A DNA stretch of 5,299 nt, from the NCBI GenBank assembly GCA_049688015.1, contig JBAVJZ010000015.1, positions 1 to 5,299 on the forward strand. The letters are read 5' to 3'. The notes under the pieces were generated by a model that did no database searches, had not been told where the DNA came from, and saw nothing but the letters and a program-made list of their open reading frames with translations. Positions within the stretch are counted from its first letter, which is position 1. Every line of letters starts with the position of its first letter. Below, one piece after another: positions 1 through 4,170 of this stretch. Both the position numbers and the translations under genes were made by a program. This DNA comes from CSP1-8 sp049688015 (GTDB taxonomy: Bacteria > Desulfobacterota > Deferrimicrobia > Deferrimicrobiales > Deferrimicrobiaceae).

Positions 1-108
1 AGCCTCGGCCCCGGCCAGCGGTTCGCGTCCAAGGGATGCTACATCCTGCTGTACCCTGAGCGTCCGGGCGCTGCGATGGTGCCCGACGGAGGATGGATCA
101 TCCCGTAA
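1..108 (+). CDS. C-terminal end of an unidentified protein (partial, 5' end outside window)
   Basis: Frame 1 is open from the left edge to a TAA at 106-108 and gives 35 residues ending in PDGGWIIP. The stretch reads like real protein: it has mixed hydrophobic and charged residues, GC-rich third positions, and a motif FASKGCYILLYPE followed by the Trp-containing end. A hairpin begins inside the stop codon, as expected at a gene end. I do not recognise the family and too little is visible to name a function. The gene is transcribed towards the deacetylase gene, which lies on the other strand, so the two converge. That the frame is coding is an inference from composition and context. Confidence 0.5.
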   Translation, partial: SLGPGQRFASKGCYILLYPERPGAAMVPDGGWIIP

Positions 109-132
109 CCGGCGCAGGAGGTGACGCCGGTT
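107..132 (+). terminator. Hairpin at the end of the left-edge gene, possible terminator without U-tract
   Basis: A perfect 8-bp inverted repeat (AACCGGCG at 107-114, CGCCGGTT at 125-132) encloses a 10-base loop and starts within the TAA stop codon. No T-run follows on either strand, so it is not a classical intrinsic terminator. It could still slow polymerase or protect the 3' end of the mRNA. The position makes a role at the gene end plausible. Confidence 0.35.
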
Positions 133-221
133 CCGGGATCCTGATCGCCGAACATCCGCGTGGGGGTCGGACACCAGTCATACGGTCACCTCGACGGATT
201 AGGACCACCGGCCGGGTTCGG

Positions 222-368
222 CTACTTTTTCTTCCTGGATGCCGAATCCTCTTCCTCCTCTTGCGCCGGCTTCGGCGGCAGACGCTCCTGAAAAATTTCG
301 TCATGGGTGGTGTGCGCCAATGAGGAAACTTGCGAGTCGAAGAGGAAAAGATCCTCCAGAACAGACAG
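222..368 (-). pseudogene. Possible remnant of a gene 3' end (48 codons, charged tail)
   Basis: On the minus strand the frame is open from just after an in-frame TAA (369-371) to a TAG at 222-224. The last 20 or so residues read PPKPAQEEEEDSASRKKK, a Pro-rich, acidic, then lysine-rich end typical of natural protein C-termini. The upstream part (LEDLFLFDSQVSS) is also protein-like. There is no ATG and no good ribosome binding site; a TTG inside the frame has no Shine-Dalgarno sequence before it. I read it as a possible decayed 3' end of a former gene, but a chance open frame of this length is quite possible. The family is not recognised. Confidence 0.22.
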
Positions 369-434
369 TTAGAGAAATTTTGGTAGGGGCATCGGGATGG
401 CCTGCTTCGATGGAGATCGTTTCGTCAAAGCTAT

Positions 435-472
435 CGGATCACCACCCACACTGGTGATCCGCAAGGTGATCC
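435..472. repeat. Strong 10-bp inverted repeat plus a third half-site (GGTGATCC)
   Basis: CGGATCACCA (435-444) and TGGTGATCCG (452-461) form a perfect 10-bp stem with a 7-base loop. A further direct copy of GGTGATCC lies at 465-472, only four bases after the stem. There is no T-run on either side. It may act as a factor-independent stop between the convergent genes or as a binding site made of one inverted and two direct copies of an octamer. Function is unknown. Confidence 0.4.
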
Positions 473-479
473 GGGGAAG

Positions 480-508
480 GCAGTGGCGGTTTCCGCTTGT
501 CGGACTGC
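480..508. repeat. Small nested inverted repeat
   Basis: GCAGT (480-484) pairs with ACTGC (504-508). Inside, CGG-TTT-CCG forms a second tiny stem. It is weak, and is listed only because it adds to the cluster of dyads between two convergent genes. Confidence 0.2.
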
Positions 509-530
509 AGATCCTTTCCACCAGTCTCCT

Positions 531-568
531 TCATTGAACGATATCAGGGGTCAAAAGTCCGTCAATGA
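531..568 (-). repeat. 7-bp inverted repeat downstream of the deacetylase gene
   Basis: TCATTGA (531-537) and TCAATGA (562-568) are perfect inverted copies 24 bases apart. They lie 26-63 bases past the stop codon of the minus-strand deacetylase gene. The loop is long and no U-tract follows, so termination is only a weak possibility. No better terminator for that gene was seen. Confidence 0.22.
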
Positions 569-593
569 TAATCCGTCGATATATACCTCCCCC

Positions 594-2870
594 CTATCCC
601 GCCCGCCGCCTGCGGAGCAAGACTAAAGAGGAAACCATAAGGAGAAGATCAGCGGCAAAGTCACCACCCGGCCTGCTGTCGGTTTCCTTGGAGACCAAGG
701 AGCACCCGCCCCCCCCGTTAGCTCCCGTTCGAGAGATAGAAGCAGAAGGAATTCCCACTGTAAAGTGTGCGGACTTGGTGACCCCGCCGTACAGCGCAGA
801 GATATTCACCGCCGTGGAGCTAGACACGGCAGCGGTGGAGACCGGGAACGAGGCGCTGGCGCTGCCTTCCGGGACCGTCAAACTCGCCGGAACCATCGCC
901 GCGGAGGGGTTGTCGCTCGACAGAGATATAACCGCTCCTCCCGCCGGGGCCGCCCCGCTCAGCATCACTGTCCCCGTGGAACTGCTGCCTCCCACCACGG
1001 AGAAGTAACTCAAGGATAAGGAAACGAGCGCTGGAGAAGGCGGAGCAGGAACCACCGTTAGCCCCGCAGACCGAGGAACTCCGCCGAACATCGTAGAAAT
1101 ATTCACGGTTGTGGAACTCGACACGACAACGGTGGTGACCGGGAACGTTGCGCTGGCGTTTCCCTCCGGAACCGTCACACTGCCCGGAACCGTCGCCAGG
1201 GAGGGATTGTCGCTCGACAGGGAGACGACCGCGCCTCCCGCCGGCGCCGCCCCGTTCAGCGTCACCTTCCCCGTAGCACCGCTGCCTCCCACCACGAAGG
1301 CGGGACTCAGGGAAAGGGAAACGAGCGCCGGGAAGACGTCGAAACCGATCGCGTTCGAGGTGCCCCCGCCCGGTGGCGGGGTGTACGCCGTGACACTGGC
1401 TGTCCCGGATGCGGCAAGATCCGCCGCAAGAATGGTTGCCTGCAACTCCGTGCTGGAAGTAAAACTGGTCGCCCGGTCCGATCCGTTCCACCGCACTTTG
1501 GTGCCGGACACAAAATCGCTTCCATCCACGGTCAGCATAAAGGATGGGGCACCCGCAGTCTCCCAGGAGGGGGTAAGACTCGATATCGTTGGCTGGGGAG
1601 CCCTTATATCGAATGGCATCGCATTGGAAAGGCTCCCGTTCGGGTTGAACACGGTAACCGGTATCGTTCCAGGGGCAGTGAGAAGGGCGGTCGTGACGGA
1701 CGCATTAAGCCGGGTAGCCGACACATACGTGGTCGCCCGGTCCGAACCGTTCCACCGCACCACCGATCCCGGCATAAAATTATTGCCCGTCACTTGCAGC
1801 GCGAAACCGGGACTCCCCGCTGCAATAAACGACGGAACGAGGGCTGTGATCTCGGGATCCGCTGCCAGGGGATTCTGCAAGGTAATGTACCCGCGGTCGG
1901 GGACGGCATCGTAGTAAACCACTGTCGTCGCCCCCTCGACAGTTGTATACACCTCGGTGGTACTGCTGCCCTGCTGCACGGTTGCGGTGACCCAATCGGA
2001 CGGCACCTCGCTCCGTATGGTCAGGGGTTGATCGTAGCGCGCGTCGTCCATCGTGTCGGTGAGGCTCAGCACGATCTGATCGCTCGAACTGGAGACGACG
2101 GAGAGATTCGCGGACGTCCTCTCCTTGATGTACTTCACCACAGAGCCGAAGGTGCCTATATATAACTGATTCTTCTTGGTTGTCAGGTAGTCGAGATACG
2201 CCAGCCACTCGCCGGTTGTAAAAGAAGCATCCCGGTAGCAATCATTCCCATTGTCCAGACTGTGGAAATGCATATCAAACCATTTCCCCTGCTGTTCCGC
2301 GTACTCCGTGTTACTGATCAATTCCGCCAAATCACCGGGGGAGCAGGAATTGACATTGGAGAAATTAACGGGCTCGCTGTTGATTTGGCACCCCACCCCT
2401 CGGGACGCAATATAAATACCATCGGCAATCGCCGCGACCGAGTCATTGAGCAACCCGCCAGGCCATGAAAAGGTAAGACATTGCTGGGTGGTGATCTGGG
2501 CGTCGATCTCAGCCTTGGACCCCTCCAGCTCGGACCGCGCCTCGGAAAGAGGGATGGAGGGCAAATCAAGATGCGACATGGTATGGCTGCCTATTTCATG
2601 ACCGTTACTGGCGGCGGCCCTCCAAGCATCCCACCCGGGCGATCCGTTCCCGATACTGTCGGTCGGCAGAAAGAAGGTGCCCTTGAACCCCCGCGCGTTA
2701 AGAGCGGGTACCCCTATGGAAATATGGGACGGGCAGCCATCATCGAAAGTGAGCGATATAGCCCCCTGCTTGTTGTCCGGCCAGGTTGTGACCTGGTGTG
2801 CGGCAAACGAACTCCCTGCAAATAACACGAGGATCGGTAGAACCATAAATCCTCGTGCGGTTATCTTCAT
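594..2870 (-). CDS. Secreted modular polysaccharide deacetylase (NodB fold) with TIG-like and tandem beta repeats and a Cys-type CTERM tail
   Basis: This protein of 758 residues should remove acetyl groups from a polysaccharide outside the cytoplasm. It has a signal peptide at 1-23 (cleavage likely SFA/AH). The NodB-type deacetylase domain (about 33-250) carries TFDDG (41-45; D43 presumed base, D44 metal), SHTMSH (H96 and H100 metal ligands), FSWPGG (134-139) and DMHFHSL (H201/H203), so the active site looks complete. A beta-rich linker follows (251-335), then two IPT/TIG-like modules (about 338-423 and 425-513, both with VRWNGSDRAT), then two 99-residue repeats (from 515 and 614). The end has GGGGC (C723), a hydrophobic stretch (738-752) and RRRR: a CTERM-type sorting signal like those of the JDVT or Synerg classes. 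I chose the ATG at 2870 because GGGAG sits five bases before it; the in-frame TTG at 2882 has no such site. The substrate (exopolysaccharide, chitin-like or peptidoglycan) cannot be told. The gene stands alone. Confidence 0.88.
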   Translation of the reverse strand: MKITARGFMVLPILVLFAGSSFAAHQVTTWPDNKQGAISLTFDDGCPSHISIGVPALNARGFKGTFFLPTDSIGNGSPGWDAWRAAASNGHEIGSHTMSHLDLPSIPLSEARSELEGSKAEIDAQITTQQCLTFSWPGGLLNDSVAAIADGIYIASRGVGCQINSEPVNFSNVNSCSPGDLAELISNTEYAEQQGKWFDMHFHSLDNGNDCYRDASFTTGEWLAYLDYLTTKKNQLYIGTFGSVVKYIKERTSANLSVVSSSSDQIVLSLTDTMDDARYDQPLTIRSEVPSDWVTATVQQGSSTTEVYTTVEGATTVVYYDAVPDRGYITLQNPLAADPEITALVPSFIAAGSPGFALQVTGNNFMPGSVVRWNGSDRATTYVSATRLNASVTTALLTAPGTIPVTVFNPNGSLSNAMPFDIRAPQPTISSLTPSWETAGAPSFMLTVDGSDFVSGTKVRWNGSDRATSFTSSTELQATILAADLAASGTASVTAYTPPPGGGTSNAIGFDVFPALVSLSLSPAFVVGGSGATGKVTLNGAAPAGGAVVSLSSDNPSLATVPGSVTVPEGNASATFPVTTVVVSSSTTVNISTMFGGVPRSAGLTVVPAPPSPALVSLSLSYFSVVGGSSSTGTVMLSGAAPAGGAVISLSSDNPSAAMVPASLTVPEGSASASFPVSTAAVSSSTAVNISALYGGVTKSAHFTVGIPSASISRTGANGGGGCSLVSKETDSRPGGDFAADLLLMVSSLVLLRRRRAG
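753..1031 (-). repeat. Second copy of the 297-bp in-gene tandem repeat
   Basis: This encodes residues 614-706 of the deacetylase. It starts at ALVSLSLS and holds GAAPAGGAV and LTVPEGSASASFPV. It aligns without gaps to the preceding copy at a 99-codon offset; about two thirds of residues are identical by eye, and the DNA is also clearly similar. Modules of this kind are seen in large bacterial surface proteins. They probably form a beta-sandwich stalk that spaces the enzyme from its anchor. Confidence 0.8.
1032..1328 (-). repeat. First copy of the 297-bp in-gene tandem repeat
   Basis: This encodes residues 515-613 of the deacetylase. Shared landmarks with the next copy are ALVSLSLS, VVGGS, GAAPAGGAV, LSSDNPS, TVPEG and VSSST. 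The copy is followed by a short Pro-rich linker (APPSP) before the second one starts. The similarity at both DNA and protein level points to an internal duplication. Confidence 0.8.
1332..1859 (-). repeat. Two tandem IPT/TIG-like modules in the deacetylase gene
   Basis: Residues 338-423 (1602-1859) and 425-513 (1332-1598) share a plan: an opening I-x-x-L-x-P-S, a GSPGF or GAPSF turn, VTGNNF or VDGSDF, then VRWNGSDRAT and a closing SNA-x-x-F-D. This matches the immunoglobulin-like IPT/TIG fold of extracellular proteins. The DNA around the WNGSDRAT motif (about 1467-1498 and 1731-1762) is nearly identical between the copies, which suggests duplication or conversion. Such modules commonly serve as spacers or bind sugars. 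Confidence 0.7.
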
Positions 2871-2875
2871 AAAAA

Positions 2876-2880
2876 CTCCC
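2876..2880 (-). promoter_or_regulatory. Ribosome binding site that fixes the deacetylase start
   Basis: GGGAG lies five bases upstream of the ATG at 2868-2870, with a run of five T between them. The longer alternative start, the TTG at 2880-2882, overlaps this site and has only AT-rich sequence before it. The shorter start also gives a cleaner signal peptide (MKITARGF then a hydrophobic core). Confidence 0.7.
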
Positions 2881-2887
2881 AAATAAA

Positions 2888-2910
2888 ATCAGTAACTTTA
2901 AATAACTGAT
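2888..2910. promoter_or_regulatory. Dyad in the deacetylase leader, possible operator
   Basis: ATCAGT (2888-2893) and ACTGAT (2905-2910) are perfect inverted arms around an 11-base AT-rich centre. The dyad sits 18-40 bases upstream of the start codon, between the candidate promoter and the ribosome binding site. It could bind a dimeric repressor or form a weak leader hairpin. Function is inferred from position only. Confidence 0.35.
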
Positions 2911-2938
2911 AGGAACCCCGATCGTTTGGAGATAGAGA

Positions 2939-2954
2939 TTCAAGATTTATGCCA
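2939..2954 (-). promoter_or_regulatory. Candidate sigma-54 (-24/-12) promoter for the deacetylase gene
   Basis: On the minus strand the sequence TGGCATAAATCTTGAA fits the consensus TGGCAYR-N4-TTGCW at every fixed position but one: A instead of C in the -12 GC. Spacing between the -24 GG and the -12 element is correct. Transcription would start near 2928 and give a leader of about 58 bases. A weaker sigma-70 reading also exists: TTGCAT at 2968-2973, 18 bases before CATAAA at 2944-2949's side of the same block. RpoN promoters often drive surface polysaccharide genes in deltaproteobacteria. The region is AT-rich, which raises the chance of a false match. Confidence 0.38.
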
Positions 2955-3010
2955 CGAAAAATATTTCATGCAAACTTGGAAAATAATTGTTTCATAAACA
3001 CATATCAGAA

Positions 3011-3039
3011 TTTTCTCGCAATTAGAAAACCCATATGGG
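3011..3039. promoter_or_regulatory. Two adjacent dyads upstream of the deacetylase promoter
   Basis: TTTTCT (3011-3016) and AGAAAA (3024-3029) form an inverted repeat around seven bases, followed directly by the 10-base palindrome CCCATATGGG (3030-3039). They lie about 83-111 bases upstream of the predicted start near 2928, the usual distance for an enhancer-binding protein acting on a sigma-54 promoter. They could also be unrelated to regulation. Confidence 0.3.
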
Positions 3040-3110
3040 GATATAACTTCGAAAATATAGAAATAATTTCCCTAAATGAGAACCTACTGGGGACATTGTC
3101 GTTCGGGTAA

Positions 3111-3242
3111 CTATCTAGAGATCTTCAGAGCCGGGGCAGGGTCTTCAAGGTCCCTCCCCTTCCCTGGATCGAGGAGCGCGTGGCCACTCTCCAGGAAGTC
3201 CTGGGCCGGAGGACCTCGGACGCCGGTTTGAATTCTTTGCAT
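3111..3242 (+). pseudogene. Relic of a serine site-specific recombinase C-terminus, abutting ssrA
   Basis: After an in-frame TAA (3108-3110) the frame encodes RGRVFKVPPLPWIEERVATL and then QEVLGRRTS. This helical, Arg/Glu-rich stretch resembles the end of the coiled-coil region of serine (resolvase/invertase-type) recombinases, just before their last small domain. Resemblance is from memory, not from a search. The N-terminal catalytic domain is absent and the frame then runs into the antisense of the tmRNA 3' end, so nothing functional remains. Its place at ssrA, a favoured integration target, supports a scar left by an integrated element. The frame's further run to 4205 is antisense to ssrA and smpB and is not coding. 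Confidence 0.42.
3195..3217. repeat. Hairpin downstream of ssrA, weak terminator candidate
   Basis: GAAGTCCT (3195-3202) and AGGACCTC (3210-3217) can pair over eight bases (one G-U) around a 7-base loop, 26-48 bases past the tmRNA 3' end on the minus strand. No U-run follows. It lies inside the recombinase relic, so the pairing may simply be coding-sequence chance. No better terminator for ssrA was seen. Confidence 0.25.
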
Positions 3243-3600
3243 TGGTGGAGGCGGGGGGAGTCGAACCCCCGTCCGAAGACTCTTTACTCCGGGCCACTAC
3301 GTGCGTTTCCGGTCATTTGGATCTCGTCCTCGGGGACCCCGGCCGGCAGGGTTCCCGTCAGACCATCCCGGTTTGGATTTCGCCTTTCCTCCCCCCGGGA
3401 GAGGGACTTGGGCTATCCCGTTAGGGCGACGCCCTTCCGCTTACACGGGCACTCGGCGGTCGGACGTACGCGGCTAGTTAGGCCGCGTAAGCGTAGCTAT
3501 AGTCGTTGGCGACTATTGGTTCCCGCTTTTTACGAGGTCCGCGGGGCCTCGGCACGCAACCCGGGAGCATCGACGTCCCCGTCGAAACCGTTTCGCCCCC
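3243..3600 (-). ncRNA. ssrA: Transfer-messenger RNA (tmRNA)
   Basis: This 358-nt RNA acts as tRNA-Ala and as mRNA on stalled ribosomes. With SmpB it enters the empty A site, takes over translation and adds a degradation tag. The ends pair as the acceptor stem (GGGGGCG at 3594-3600 with CGCCTCC at 3247-3253), followed by an A and an encoded CCA (3243-3245). The T arm is GGGGG-TTCGACT-CCCCC. The 5' part has the conserved GGTTTCGAC and TGCCGAGG blocks. The first pseudoknot is readable: CGAGG (3547-3551) with CCTCG (3533-3537), and CCCGC (3541-3545) with GCGGG (3522-3526). The usual TAGTCGC precedes the tag frame at 3478-3510. It is a one-piece (non-permuted) tmRNA. It follows smpB by 86 bases on the same strand. 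Confidence 0.97.
3478..3510 (-). CDS. tmRNA proteolysis-tag reading frame (ANDYSYAYAA)
   Basis: The resume codon is GCC (3508-3510) and ten codons encode ANDYSYAYAA before TAA (3478-3480). The AND start and final AA match known tags. The last three residues are YAA rather than the common LAA or VAA, which is the part read by ClpXP and related proteases. The upstream TAGTCGCC block, which sets the resume point, is intact. Confidence 0.93.
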   Translation of the reverse strand, partial: ANDYSYAYAA

Positions 3601-3609
3601 GTGACTTAC

Positions 3610-3618
3610 AGGATACCA
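3610..3618 (-). promoter_or_regulatory. Candidate extended -10 promoter for ssrA
   Basis: TGG-TATCCT on the minus strand combines a TGn extension with a -10 hexamer matching TATAAT at four of six bases. It ends nine bases before the mature 5' end at 3600, close to the normal distance. No good -35 box is seen at 17-18 bases. The RNA may also be cut from the smpB transcript, so the promoter is tentative. Confidence 0.4.
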
Positions 3619-3686
3619 TCTTCCCCCGGACGGAGAAACACCCCATTCCCTGGTGCTCCGGACCCGGCGGAACGGGGCGGGAACGG

Positions 3687-4169
3687 CTAACCGCGGTCCC
3701 GGAACTTTTCCCTGCCTCTGGTGGCGCGCTCGATGTCCCGCTTCGCATCCCGGGCGGCGATGTCCTCCCGCTTGTCGTACAGTTTCTTGCCGCGGGCCAG
3801 ACCGATTTCCAGTTTCACGCGCGGCCCCTTCAGGTAGAGCCGCAGGGGGACGAGGGCCAGCCCCCGCTCCCGGGTCTTCCCGAGGAGGTAATCGATCTCC
3901 TTGCGCTTGAGAAGGAGCTTCCGTGTCCGCAGGGGATCGATGACGCGCGGGTCCCCGTGGGAATAGGGGGTGATGTGCATGTTCTCGACGAACGCTTCGG
4001 TCCCCCGGACCGCCCCGTAGGCGTCCTGGATGTTGACGCGGCCCTGGCGGATCGACTTCACCTCGTAGCCGTGGAGCACCAGCCCGCACTCGAAGTTCTC
4101 GAGAATGTGATACTCGTGCCGGGCGCGCCGGTTGGTGGCGATCGTCTTTTGCGTCGGGGACTTTTCCAT
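3687..4169 (-). CDS. smpB: SsrA-binding protein SmpB
   Basis: SmpB binds the tRNA-like part of tmRNA, helps its charging and delivery by EF-Tu, and fills the role of the missing codon-anticodon stem in the ribosome. The product has 160 residues, the normal length. Family marks run in order: ATNRRARHEY (11-20), GYEVKSIRQGRVN (34-46, where the first T of the usual GTEVKS is Y), ENMHITPYSHG (62-72), DPLRTRKLLLKRKEI (78-92), LVPLRLYLK (106-114), and the basic tail with KKLYDKRED (128-136) and RDAKRDIER, which reaches the decoding centre. The ATG at 4167-4169 is one base after the stop of the upstream amidohydrolase gene (TGA-T-ATG). No close Shine-Dalgarno is seen, only GGAAAGGA about 18 bases up, so translation is probably coupled to that gene. 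ssrA follows on the same strand. Confidence 0.97.
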   Translation of the reverse strand: MEKSPTQKTIATNRRARHEYHILENFECGLVLHGYEVKSIRQGRVNIQDAYGAVRGTEAFVENMHITPYSHGDPRVIDPLRTRKLLLKRKEIDYLLGKTRERGLALVPLRLYLKGPRVKLEIGLARGKKLYDKREDIAARDAKRDIERATRGREKFRDRG

Positions 4170-4170
4170 A

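Larger units (their letters stand above)
109..593. other. Convergent intergenic region, no intact gene seen
   Basis: This 485-base stretch lies between the 3' ends of the left-edge gene and the deacetylase gene. Open frames of 68-76 codons occur on both strands (93-323, 98-304, 239-457), but they overlap each other, have Arg-rich low-quality composition and lack recognisable motifs, so I do not call them genes. It contains the hairpins listed separately and one minus-strand stretch (222-368) that may be the remnant of a gene end. No tRNA, CRISPR array or insertion sequence end was seen. Confidence 0.6.
2881..3110. other. AT-rich regulatory/junction region
   Basis: Between the deacetylase start and the recombinase relic no gene is seen. 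GC is about 30% over 2881-3060 (54 of 180 by count), far below both sides. It holds the candidate promoter, the leader dyad and two upstream dyads. The sharp drop marks either a strong regulatory region or the junction of acquired DNA. Confidence 0.6.

Noticed and set aside
753..1328. Tandem 297-bp repeats considered as a CRISPR or mobile repeat
   Set aside because: The copies are in frame, protein-coding and diverged; there are no short identical repeats with spacers.
1111..1914. 267-codon plus-strand frame, with others at 565-1008, 765-1019 and 820-1491
   Set aside because: These are shadows of the deacetylase gene. The repeats and GC-rich third positions keep other frames open; they lack motifs and ribosome binding sites.
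3085..3108. CTACTGGGGACATTG-type sequence considered as an insertion sequence end
   Set aside because: It looked vaguely like a transposon end, but no inverted partner, target duplication or transposase was found in the window.
3478..4089. 203-codon minus-strand frame ending in the tag sequence
   Set aside because: It is a shifted frame over smpB that runs through the gap into tmRNA. Only its last ten codons, the tag, are translated, and they are reached by trans-translation.
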